From contig CAIMUD010000233.1 of assembly GCA_903844585.1 (NCBI GenBank), positions 1-5,674 on the forward strand: a stretch of DNA of 5,674 nt. The letters run 5' to 3'. The position numbers were made by a program, and so were the translations under genes. Position 1 is the stretch's first letter. The number at the start of each line of letters is the position of its first letter. The DNA comes from an uncultured Actinomycetes bacterium (GTDB lineage: Bacteria; Actinomycetota; Actinomycetes; Nanopelagicales; Nanopelagicaceae). Below the pieces are notes generated by a model. The model worked only from the letters and a program-made list of their open reading frames with translations. It made no database searches and was not told the DNA's origin. Below are positions 1 through 5,674 of this stretch, in pieces.

Positions 1-1289
1 ATTTTCCAGAGGCTCATTATTTAAGACTTGATAGTTCGCTCTCCAGAACAGAGCGGTACATGAATTTTTTACGAGTCGCTGCGGGTGAGACTTCCATTGT
101 TATTGGGACCCGAAGTGCTGTGTTTTCTCCTATCGAAAATTTGCGGACGATTTTTATTCATAGAGAAACTTCGGAGTCGTTCTATGAGGTACGTTCGCCG
201 GGCTGGAATGCAAGAGATATAGCGTTGATGCGTTCGGTTAATGAAAGTGTTTCGTTAGTTGTGACTGGATACTCGCCAAGTGCTGAAGTCGCAAGACTTA
301 TTGAAAGCAAATGGGTATCCGTTACAGCCAAGAAGGCGAGACTGACCGCACTTTCTTTCCAACAGCAAATGGGTGAGCTGCTTCCAAACAGAATATTCCC
401 TGAGATACGCGAAGCACTTCGTCATGGTGCAGTTCTCTTTTTGACTCCTCGTAAGGGTTATTCGTCAGGGATGTCGTGCTCTAAATGCCGCAACGAAGCG
501 CGTTGCGAATGTGGTGGGAAACTCTTAAAGAAGTCAGCGCGAAGCGCCCCCGAATGCTCACTTTGTGCAAAGCGCTATTCGCCATGGGTTTGTACTTGGT
601 GCGGTGGCGATAAGCCTCATCTCTTAGGCCGCGGATCGGAGAGATTTGCTGAGGAGTTGGGCAGAGCATTTCCAAACGCTCCGATTATCTCTTCAGAAGG
701 TGAACATATTCTCCGAGATGTTCCAGCTCGGTCTTCGATAGTTATTGCTACGCCAGGTTCGGTACCTTACGTTGAAGGCGGATACTTTGCAGTTGTTGTT
801 CTAGAAGCAAATCGATATTTTGCGCAAGTAGATTTGCGCGCTCACGAGAGGGCTAGAGCTCAAATATTTCATGCTGCATCGAAAGTTAATCCCAAAGGTA
901 AAGTTCTGATCGTAATAGCTTCGGATCACCCGATTACCGCCTCAATTTCTAGGTGGAGTCCGTCGATACTGTCTATGAGAGATTTACAAGAACGTGAGGA
1001 TGCTGGACTGCCACCGTATTTCAGATCCATAGAAGTTATTTCAGAAACTCGAGAGGCAACACTTGTTGCGAATGGTTTTAAGAAATCGGTACTAGATGGC
1101 AGATTGCCCGCCTCTACAAGAGTGCTAGGTCCTGCAGGAATTGCAGACGGTATGGCGAAAATTATCCTGCTAGCCAATTTGAATGATTCACCCTTACTAA
1201 TCGAATTTATCCATGAATTTGCTCGCAAGAGAAGTATCGGAAAAAAGAATTCACTTAAATATCGCGTTGACCCCTACGCACTCACATAG
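1..1289 (+). CDS. priA: PriA-like primosomal protein N', ATPase-degenerate actinobacterial type (5' end outside window)
   Basis: The frame is open to the left edge, so the ATG at 60 is internal. Codons from position 3 (F-P-E-A-H-Y...) continue the conserved PriA segment around S-R-T-E-R-Y before the motif V-I-G-T-R-S-A-V-F (near 99-125). 428 residues are visible; family members usually have about 200 more at the N terminus, covering the DNA-binding and first helicase parts. The zinc module is intact: eight cysteines in four pairs (CSKC, CEC, CSLC, CTWC) between 477 and 602. The ATPase is not: the usual D-E-E-H of the Walker B motif reads H-R-E-T at 159-170, and the Q-V-A-G-R-A-G-R type motif VI is absent from the expected stretch. 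The C-terminal G-L-P-P-Y domain is present. In well-studied bacteria PriA reloads the replicative helicase at stalled forks; here it probably acts as a DNA-binding or scaffold protein without helicase activity (inference). It lies 41 bases upstream of def. Confidence 0.9.
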   Translation, partial: FPEAHYLRLDSSLSRTERYMNFLRVAAGETSIVIGTRSAVFSPIENLRTIFIHRETSESFYEVRSPGWNARDIALMRSVNESVSLVVTGYSPSAEVARLIESKWVSVTAKKARLTALSFQQQMGELLPNRIFPEIREALRHGAVLFLTPRKGYSSGMSCSKCRNEARCECGGKLLKKSARSAPECSLCAKRYSPWVCTWCGGDKPHLLGRGSERFAEELGRAFPNAPIISSEGEHILRDVPARSSIVIATPGSVPYVEGGYFAVVVLEANRYFAQVDLRAHERARAQIFHAASKVNPKGKVLIVIASDHPITASISRWSPSILSMRDLQEREDAGLPPYFRSIEVISETREATLVANGFKKSVLDGRLPASTRVLGPAGIADGMAKIILLANLNDSPLLIEFIHEFARKRSIGKKNSLKYRVDPYALT

Positions 1290-1318
1290 CCAACACCTTA
1301 CTTAATCAACGAGTGAGT

Positions 1319-1324
1319 TAGAAT
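1319..1324 (+). promoter_or_regulatory. Candidate -10 element of a leaderless promoter for def
   Basis: TAGAAT matches the actinobacterial -10 pattern TANNNT. Exactly six bases separate it from the def ATG at 1331, so transcription would start at or very near the A of the start codon. The gap contains no convincing Shine-Dalgarno sequence, which agrees with leaderless initiation, a common mode in actinobacteria. A -35 match is poor (CTTACT at 1297-1302, 16 bases upstream), but many actinobacterial promoters have weak -35 boxes. The site is inferred from position and motif only. Confidence 0.5.
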
Positions 1325-1330
1325 GAGCTC

Positions 1331-1891
1331 ATGTCTATTCAGCCGATACGTCTCTTTGGGGATCCTGTACTGGTCACGCCAGCTTCGCCTGTGGTTGATT
1401 TCGACAAAGAACTTCGCACCCTCGTCGCAGATCTCACACAAACGATGCAAGAAGCTCCTGGCGCTGGGTTAGCTGCTCCGCAAATTGGAGTGCCGTTGCG
1501 TGTCTTTGTCTGGGACGTTGACGATGAACTAGGTCACCTTATTAATCCCAGTCTTGATCTCAGCGATGAGATGCAAGATGGCGAAGAAGGGTGTCTTAGT
1601 TTTCCAGCACTTAGTTACGAAACTCCACGCGCTATGAGGGCAGTAGCTAAAGGTTGGAATATGTACGGTGAGCCAGTAACTGTAGAAGGAACAGAGCTCT
1701 TAGCGCGCGCTCTTCAGCACGAGACCGATCATTTAGATGGCATTGTCTTTATAGATCGATTATCGGCCGAGGATCGAAAGTTGGCTATGAAAGAGATTCG
1801 AGAGTCAGAGTGGTTTGGAACTGCAATTGATTCAGGTCTTACTCCAACTTTTAAAGTATCGCCTCATCAGATGTTCGGGCAAGGTCTGTAG
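1331..1891 (+). CDS. def: Peptide deformylase
   Basis: This cytosolic metalloenzyme removes the N-formyl group from the initiating methionine of nascent proteins at the ribosome exit. All three family motifs are present in the 186 residues: G-A-G-L-A-A-P-Q at 44-51, E-G-C-L-S at 86-90 with metal ligand Cys88, and H-E-T-D-H at 130-134 with metal ligands His130 and His134 and catalytic Glu131. The length is normal. A C-terminal tail of about 25 residues follows the helix carrying S-E-W-F (159-162), as in many actinobacterial deformylases. The ATG at 1331 is preferred because the in-frame GTG upstream at 1313 is followed at once by a stop (1319-1321). No good ribosome binding site precedes it; a -10-like TAGAAT suggests a leaderless mRNA. 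The stop codon shares one base with the fmt start, so the two enzymes of the formylation cycle are translated together. Confidence 0.97.
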   Translation: MSIQPIRLFGDPVLVTPASPVVDFDKELRTLVADLTQTMQEAPGAGLAAPQIGVPLRVFVWDVDDELGHLINPSLDLSDEMQDGEEGCLSFPALSYETPRAMRAVAKGWNMYGEPVTVEGTELLARALQHETDHLDGIVFIDRLSAEDRKLAMKEIRESEWFGTAIDSGLTPTFKVSPHQMFGQGL

Positions 1892-2796
1892 TGCGTATTG
1901 CCGTTGCGGCCACGCCGCTTGTAGCAATACCAACTCTTGAAGCGCTATCGGCTTCAACTCATGAGTTAGTTGCAGTGATAACTCAACCAGATCGTGCCGC
2001 AGGTCGAGGAAAAGAGATGCGCCAAAGTGAAGTTGGAAAATGGGCTACCTCCAATGGTATTCAACTTATAAAACCAAACGACCCATCAGAATTGTTGGAG
2101 ATCTCTAAGGCAGTTGATTGCGTCATCACCGTTGGTTACGGGGTTCTTCTGCCGGCAGAAGTTTTTAACGCTCCAAGATTTGGATATCTCAATTTACATT
2201 TTTCTCTGCTGCCAAAATGGCGTGGGGCTGCTCCCGTGCAACGGTCAATACAAGCCGGAGACGCAGTAACTGGGGTAACGGTTTTCAAACTCGATGAGGG
2301 TATGGACACTGGACCGATTTACATTCAAAAGACGCTATCGATTCCAGCGGATTACAGATCTTCAGAGTTGTTTCGAGAGTTGAGCATCTTGGGGGCTAGT
2401 GCTGTTCTTGAAGCTTTGGTTAAGATCGATGGCGATGAAGATCCAATTGCTCAGACAAATAGCGGTGCTTCAAGGGCCCCTAAAATTTCGAAAGACGATG
2501 CACGCATAGATTGGATTCGCACTTCAGATGAGATATTGCGAGATGTAAGAGCATTTTTTCCGTCCCCGATCGCATGGACAAGTTTTCGTGACGAAACGAT
2601 ACGAATTGAACGAGCTGTCATTTCCCACGAAAAATTAAGACCTGGAGCCCTTTCTGCGAGCTCCGATTCTCTGCATGTTGGTACGGGCGATGGATCACTT
2701 CAAATTATGCAACTGACTCCGGCAGGTAAGAAGTCCGTTGATGCAAAGTCATGGCTCAATGGCGCCCGCATAAGCAGTCAGGACAACTTTGTCTAA
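1891..2796 (+). CDS. fmt: Methionyl-tRNA formyltransferase
   Basis: Transfers a formyl group from 10-formyltetrahydrofolate to Met-tRNA(fMet), producing the initiator tRNA used in bacterial translation. The N-terminal formyltransferase domain (about 1-200) contains Asn101 and His103 in N-L-H, the signature S-L-L-P-K-W-R-G-A-A-P at 105-115, and Asp139 in D-E-G-M-D-T-G; these match the catalytic Asn, His and Asp of the family. The C-terminal domain (about 203-299) is the OB-like tRNA-binding part. At 301 residues it is a little shorter than the E. coli enzyme but complete. It starts at GTG in the sequence TAGTG, where the final G of the def stop codon is the first base of the start. AAGG at 1881-1884 is a suitable ribosome binding site six bases upstream. 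The start overlap implies coupling to def; the 3' end overlaps rsmB by eight bases. Confidence 0.97.
   Translation: MRIAVAATPLVAIPTLEALSASTHELVAVITQPDRAAGRGKEMRQSEVGKWATSNGIQLIKPNDPSELLEISKAVDCVITVGYGVLLPAEVFNAPRFGYLNLHFSLLPKWRGAAPVQRSIQAGDAVTGVTVFKLDEGMDTGPIYIQKTLSIPADYRSSELFRELSILGASAVLEALVKIDGDEDPIAQTNSGASRAPKISKDDARIDWIRTSDEILRDVRAFFPSPIAWTSFRDETIRIERAVISHEKLRPGALSASSDSLHVGTGDGSLQIMQLTPAGKKSVDAKSWLNGARISSQDNFV
2780..2783 (+). promoter_or_regulatory. Ribosome binding site fixing the TTG start of rsmB
   Basis: AGGA lies five bases before the TTG at 2789, inside the last codons of fmt. Its position supports the TTG start over any later start: the next in-frame ATG is at about residue 66, which would cut away much of the N-terminal RNA-binding domain. 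Confidence 0.55.
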
Positions 2797-4144
2797 AGGC
2801 CGAAGTTCCTCATTTAAATCTCCTAAACCAGATGCGCCCAGGCTTTTAGCCTTTGATTTACTTACAGAGGTCAATCGTAATGACGGCTATTCAAATCTTC
2901 TCTTGCCCCAAGCTTTAGCGGCTTCAAAGTTTGAGGGTAGAGATAAGGGCTTTGTCACTGAGTTGCTATATGGAGCTTTGCGCATGCAAGGGCGACACGA
3001 TTACATACTTGGCCAGGTTAGTGATCGTCCATGGAATGAAGTTGATTCAGGAATCGTTGACATCTGCAGACTTGGATCGCACCAACTTTTTGAGATGCGC
3101 GTGCCGACACATGCTGCGGTTTCTGCATCCGTAGAAGTTGCACGGAAGGTTTTAGGGGAGTCGAAAGCATCCTTCGTCAATGCACTGCTTCGTAAAGTAA
3201 GTGCACAAACATTAGATCAATGGCTAGAACCAGTAAATGCGATGACAGACGAGGTCCAAAGACTTTCTATCCTTTACTCGCATCCGGAATGGATAGTTTC
3301 AGCGTATTTCGATTTACTAAAGAACTACGAAGAGGTCGAAAGCGCTCTTGCCGCAAATAATGTACCTGCACAGCCAACTTTTGTTTCATGGCCAGGGCGT
3401 TCAACTCAAGATGAGTTCATAGCTCTCGGAGGCCAGGCAACCAATTTTTCACGGTACGGGGCGCGAGTTGACATAATCCCAAGCGAGTTAGAACCCGTAA
3501 TTAGACGACGTGCAGGTGTGCAAGATGAAGGCTCTCAATTAGTAGCTCAAGTCTTTGCCACCGCTGCCGCAGAAAAGATGACGTGGTTGGATATCTGTGC
3601 GGGACCTGGAGGTAAAGCTGCCCTGCTTGCGAGTATTGCCAAAGTTGAAGGCAAAGTATTTACAGCCAATGAATTGTCCAAGCCTCGATCAGCCTTGGTT
3701 TCACAAGTTGTAGATGGCGCACGAGTTTGGACTGGAGACGCGCGGTTGATTGCAAGCCACGGAGAAACCTTTGATGCGATTTTAGCTGATGTACCTTGCA
3801 CTGGTCTTGGAGCGTTGCGTCGTCGTCCCGAAGTGCGATGGCGCAGGTCCGTAGTGGATTTGCGTGCGCTTACAGAGTTGCAACGCGAAATTGCTGAAGC
3901 ATCAATTGGGGTGCTAAATGTTGGAGGAATTTTTGGATACGCAACATGCTCTCCACATTTGGCTGAAACTAGAATCGCTGTCGCAGATATATTAAGAAAA
4001 CATCCCGAACTTCGGAAAATTGATATTGCTGAGTACCTACCATCTAATCTAGAAGGGGCTACATCAGATGGTGCAATGGCGCTTTGGACCCATAGACATG
4101 CCACCGATTCGATGTTTCTCGCTCTTTTCGAGAAGGTCTCGTAG
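2789..4144 (+). CDS. rsmB: 16S rRNA (cytosine-C5) methyltransferase RsmB
   Basis: S-adenosylmethionine-dependent enzyme of the RsmB/Sun/Nop2 family; the E. coli member methylates C967 of 16S rRNA. The 451 residues show the full architecture. A NusB-like RNA-binding domain covers about 15-145 (A-F-D-L-L-T-E-V-N near 21-29, S-F-V-N-A-L-L-R-K near 128-136). The catalytic Rossmann domain follows Q-D-E-G-S-Q (245-250): SAM motif D-I-C-A-G-P-G-G at 268-275, motif IV D-V-P-C with Cys337, and motif VI T-C-S with Cys387. The family uses the motif VI cysteine as nucleophile and the motif IV cysteine for product release; both are present, so the enzyme should be active. An uncharged and basic stretch, S-K-G-R-S-S-S-F-K-S-P-K, starts the protein. 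It begins at TTG, eight bases inside the end of fmt, which indicates translational coupling. rpe follows after nine bases. Confidence 0.95.
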   Translation: MSKGRSSSFKSPKPDAPRLLAFDLLTEVNRNDGYSNLLLPQALAASKFEGRDKGFVTELLYGALRMQGRHDYILGQVSDRPWNEVDSGIVDICRLGSHQLFEMRVPTHAAVSASVEVARKVLGESKASFVNALLRKVSAQTLDQWLEPVNAMTDEVQRLSILYSHPEWIVSAYFDLLKNYEEVESALAANNVPAQPTFVSWPGRSTQDEFIALGGQATNFSRYGARVDIIPSELEPVIRRRAGVQDEGSQLVAQVFATAAAEKMTWLDICAGPGGKAALLASIAKVEGKVFTANELSKPRSALVSQVVDGARVWTGDARLIASHGETFDAILADVPCTGLGALRRRPEVRWRRSVVDLRALTELQREIAEASIGVLNVGGIFGYATCSPHLAETRIAVADILRKHPELRKIDIAEYLPSNLEGATSDGAMALWTHRHATDSMFLALFEKVS

Positions 4145-4153
4145 GCTAAATAT

Positions 4154-4819
4154 ATGAATAACGAAATTCGCATTACACCAAGTATTTTGAACGCTGATTT
4201 CAATAATCTGGAGAAGGAGATCAAGCGCATTTCGGAGGTTTCAGACCTATTGCATTTAGATGTTATGGATAACGTATTCGTGCCTAATTTTACCTTTGAT
4301 TTTGGCTCCGCAAGTGAACTCATACAAAAAAGCTCTCTTCCGGTTGACGCACATTTAATGGTCGCTGATGTCGATGCAATAGCCCCGCGCTATGCAGAAT
4401 CTGGCTGTGCAAGTGTGACTATCCACGCAGAGGCAACTTCAGATATTGGGGGGACTTTAAGGGCTATAAGATCTTCAGGAGCTCGGGCGGGTTTAGCTCT
4501 TAAGCCTGCAACAAATTTTAAGAGCTTTGAAAAGTATTTGGACGATGTCGATATGTTCTTAGTTATGACTGTAGAACCAGGTTTTGGTGGTCAAAAATTC
4601 ATGACTGATATGTTGCCCAAAATTTCAGAGATTCGCGGGGTAATTGGTGATAGACCAATTTGGCTTCAAGTAGACGGTGGCATATCAGAGGTAACAATTG
4701 CGATGGCTGCAGAGGCCGGAGCAGACACATTCGTCGCCGGAAGTGCGGTTTTTAACTCCAAAGATCCAGCAGGTGTAGTGAGTTCATTGCGCGCGTTGGC
4801 GCAGGCTGTGCAAAAATAG
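4154..4819 (+). CDS. rpe: Ribulose-phosphate 3-epimerase
   Basis: Interconverts D-ribulose 5-phosphate and D-xylulose 5-phosphate in the pentose phosphate pathway, in the cytosol. The 221-residue TIM barrel is of normal length. Visible hallmarks are T-P-S-I-L-N-A-D-F at 8-16 with Ser10, L-H-L-D-V-M-D-N at 33-40 with His34 and Asp36, D-A-H-L-M-V at 65-70 with His67, the phosphate-loop region M-T-V-E-P-G-F-G-G-Q-K-F at 138-149, Q-V-D-G-G-I at 172-177 with Asp174, and V-A-G-S-A-V-F at 194-200. The four metal-binding and acid/base residues (His34, Asp36, His67, Asp174) are all present, so the enzyme should be active. The gap to rsmB is nine bases, with only a weak TAGG as ribosome binding site (4142-4145), so it probably depends on readthrough from rsmB. 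The FMN riboswitch begins about ten bases after the stop codon. Confidence 0.96.
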   Translation: MNNEIRITPSILNADFNNLEKEIKRISEVSDLLHLDVMDNVFVPNFTFDFGSASELIQKSSLPVDAHLMVADVDAIAPRYAESGCASVTIHAEATSDIGGTLRAIRSSGARAGLALKPATNFKSFEKYLDDVDMFLVMTVEPGFGGQKFMTDMLPKISEIRGVIGDRPIWLQVDGGISEVTIAMAAEAGADTFVAGSAVFNSKDPAGVVSSLRALAQAVQK

Positions 4820-4828
4820 GACACACGT

Positions 4829-4948
4829 TGTTCCGGGGGTCGGCGTAATTCCGAACCGGTGGTTAAAGTCCACGACCCGTTAGAGGCCATCTAACGGTTG
4901 ATTTGGTGAAATTCCAAGACCGACAGTTAAAGTCTGGATAAAGGAACA
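4829..4948 (+). promoter_or_regulatory. FMN riboswitch (RFN element) aptamer
   Basis: All six helices of the RFN fold can be drawn. P1: TGTTCC 4829-4834 with GGAACA 4943-4948. P2: TCGG 4840-4843 with CCGA 4851-4854. P3: GTGG 4859-4862 with CCAC 4870-4873. P4: CCGTTAGA 4877-4884 with TCTAACGG 4890-4897, a perfect 8-bp hairpin in the variable arm. P5: TTGG 4903-4906 with CCAA 4914-4917. P6: GAC 4922-4924 with GTC 4932-4934. Conserved single-stranded blocks are also present: ACCGGTGG after P2, TGAAATTCC in the P5 loop, and CCGACAGTTAAAGTC across P6. The family binds flavin mononucleotide and normally represses riboflavin synthesis or uptake genes when flavin is plentiful. The J6-1 strand (TGGATAAA, 4935-4942) departs from the usual G-A-U-G-R-G-A-G-A consensus. 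The gene controlled is the permease at 5040. Confidence 0.95.
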
Positions 4949-5033
4949 GGGCCTCAATTTCTATTGCTCTTTTTTGGGTAATGAGCCTGAAGGTTCTGAT
5001 CAAACGTCCACGGAACCTTTATTTGAAAGGTTC
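4949..5033 (+). promoter_or_regulatory. Riboswitch expression platform with Shine-Dalgarno sequestering and competing helices
   Basis: Sequestering hairpin: GAACCTTT 5013-5020 pairs perfectly with AAAGGTTC 5026-5033 across a five-base loop, and buries most of the ribosome binding site GAAAGG (5025-5030), which lies nine bases before the ATG at 5040. Competing helix: 4988-4998 pairs with 5011-5021 over 11 bp (two G-U), using the same GAACCTTT strand, so the two cannot coexist. The competing 5' strand contains AAGGTTC (4990-4996), an exact copy of AAGGTTC at 5027-5033. A further stem joins GGC-TCA (4950-4956, one bulged C) to TGAGCC (4982-4987). The design points to control of translation initiation. 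Which helix forms with FMN bound cannot be settled by hand. Confidence 0.75.
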
Positions 5034-5039
5034 ACATCT

Positions 5040-5674
5040 ATGTCTATTCTTCAATGGTTCTTTGAAGCAACCATCCATTTTGGTTCTAAAACTCTTGCTG
5101 TTCGCGAAATTGTTGGTGGTGTGCTTGGAATTACAAGTGCATTTCTAGGAATGAAACGCCTGGTACTTGCTTGGCCAATCGGGATAGTTGCCGATGGTCT
5201 TCTCTTTACTGTTTTTCTGGGAGCGGTCTTTTCATTTGGCGATTCAGCTCAACACGCTAATTTCTACGGACAAGCAGGAAGAAATCTTCTTCTCATCATC
5301 GTAAGTATTTATGGCTGGATACGTTGGGCCAACCATAAACGAAATGGCGGTTTGGCTACACCAGCAGTGAGCCCACGATGGACTACAGCAAAGGAAAAAG
5401 TCGTTCTACTGCCATCGATAGTTATTTTCTACCTTTTGTCTTACCAGCTCTTCAAGGCGTTGGGTGAATCAGGCACTTGGCTACTCGTCGATACTTGGAT
5501 TTTCACCGGTACCGCTCTTGCAACATTCGGTATGAGTCGCGGATATGTTGAATTTTGGTTGGTATGGGTTGCAGTCGATATTGTGGGAGTTCCATTTGCT
5601 TTCAGTAACGGCTATTACCCAACTGGAACTCTATATGCGCTCTATTTGCCCTTTGTTATCTGGGGATTCTTCTC
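5040..5674 (+). CDS. ribM: PnuC-family vitamin permease, probable riboflavin transporter RibM/PnuX (3' end outside window)
   Basis: 211 codons are visible, beginning M-S-I-L-Q-W and still open at the right edge; PnuC-family proteins usually end soon after this length, so only a short tail should be missing. The product is strongly hydrophobic, with segments at roughly 23-40, 41-62, 80-97, 119-138, 146-166, 171-188 and 193-211, consistent with the seven-helix PnuC fold in the cytoplasmic membrane. Family features include Y-G-W-I-R-W (91-96) and W-L-V-W-V-A-V-D (173-180). Nicotinamide riboside transporters carry W-x-x-W-x-x-x-N in that helix; Asp180 at the last position argues for a different vitamin. 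The FMN riboswitch directly upstream makes riboflavin the likely substrate, as for RibM of Corynebacterium and Streptomyces (established for those proteins, inferred here). These are thought to work by facilitated diffusion, with flavin trapped by phosphorylation inside the cell. The ribosome binding site GAAAGG is held in a hairpin. Confidence 0.88.
   Translation, partial: MSILQWFFEATIHFGSKTLAVREIVGGVLGITSAFLGMKRLVLAWPIGIVADGLLFTVFLGAVFSFGDSAQHANFYGQAGRNLLLIIVSIYGWIRWANHKRNGGLATPAVSPRWTTAKEKVVLLPSIVIFYLLSYQLFKALGESGTWLLVDTWIFTGTALATFGMSRGYVEFWLVWVAVDIVGVPFAFSNGYYPTGTLYALYLPFVIWGFF

Noticed and set aside
60..62. ATG as the start of the priA gene
   Set aside because: The frame stays open to the left edge and codes for conserved PriA sequence before this ATG, so the true start is outside the window.
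481..1228. Two shorter - strand open frames (481-675 and 926-1228)
   Set aside because: Both are opposite priA, including its zinc-module cysteines, and show no motif of their own.
1323..1332. Perfect 10-base palindrome ATGAGCTCAT across the def start codon as an operator
   Set aside because: It is short, occurs once, and could arise by chance; there is no regulator nearby to support it.
2931..3134. Open frame of 67 codons on the + strand within rsmB
   Set aside because: It is out of frame inside the conserved RNA-binding domain of RsmB, with no separate ribosome binding site or motif.
4147..4153. A-T rich TAAATAT before rpe as a leaderless -10 element
   Set aside because: It does not fit TANNNT at the required six to eight bases from the ATG, and the nine-base gap to rsmB is better explained by operon readthrough.
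3547..4323. Long open frame of 258 codons on the - strand
   Set aside because: It lies opposite the catalytic domain of rsmB and the start of rpe, both of which carry intact family motifs. The translation is rich in Ser, Arg and Ala with no recognisable motif, so it is a shadow of the coding strand.
4788..4803. TGCGC/GCGCA inverted repeat near the end of rpe as a terminator
   Set aside because: It is five base pairs within coding sequence and is not followed by a T run.
4787..4817. Separate promoter for the riboswitch-permease unit (TTGCGC, then an A-rich stretch)
   Set aside because: The -10 match is poor and spacing is off, so nothing here can be told apart from chance. The permease may be read from the rpe operon or from a promoter I cannot identify.
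4666..4890. Open frame of 74 codons on the - strand
   Set aside because: It covers the end of rpe and runs into the FMN aptamer helices P2-P4, which explain that sequence fully.
4955..4975. Rho-independent terminator: CAAT/ATTG hairpin and T run at 4970-4975
   Set aside because: The stem is only four base pairs, three of them A-T, and CTC separates it from the T run, so it is too weak. The T run could still act as a pausing site in the riboswitch leader.

Overview
The window looks like a housekeeping stretch of a low-GC actinobacterial chromosome; by eye the base composition is in the mid-40s percent GC. Three things point that way: a PriA with an eroded ATPase core, which is the usual actinobacterial form; the gene order priA-def-fmt-rsmB-rpe, all on the + strand; and an FMN riboswitch in front of a PnuC-family permease of the RibM/PnuX type known from actinobacteria. 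A freshwater lineage such as the Nanopelagicales (acI) would fit, but that is a guess from composition and gene order, not a demonstrated identity.

Layout. Positions 1-1289 hold the 3' part of priA; its start lies upstream of the window. A short gap (1290-1330) carries a -10-like element placed so that the def transcript would begin at or next to its ATG (leaderless). Then come def (1331-1891), fmt (1891-2796), rsmB (2789-4144) and rpe (4154-4819). def/fmt and fmt/rsmB overlap, and rpe follows rsmB after 9 bases, so def-fmt-rsmB-rpe reads as one transcription unit. From 4829 to 5039 there is a non-coding leader: an FMN riboswitch aptamer followed by two mutually exclusive helices, one of which buries the Shine-Dalgarno sequence of the next gene. 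The permease gene starts at 5040 and runs off the right edge.

How the genes fit together. Fmt formylates initiator Met-tRNA and Def removes the formyl group from new proteins, so they form the two ends of one cycle. RsmB methylates a cytosine of 16S rRNA, which links this pair to ribosome function. PriA (replication restart or DNA architecture) and Rpe (pentose phosphate pathway) share the locus by conserved gene order rather than by pathway. The last gene is a separate regulatory module: flavin sensed in the leader RNA controls synthesis of a probable riboflavin importer.

I found no mobile element, CRISPR array, tRNA, rRNA or phage gene, and no undescribed system. The most interesting parts are the expression platform of the riboswitch, the divergent J6-1 strand of its aptamer, the ATPase-dead PriA and the likely leaderless start of def.
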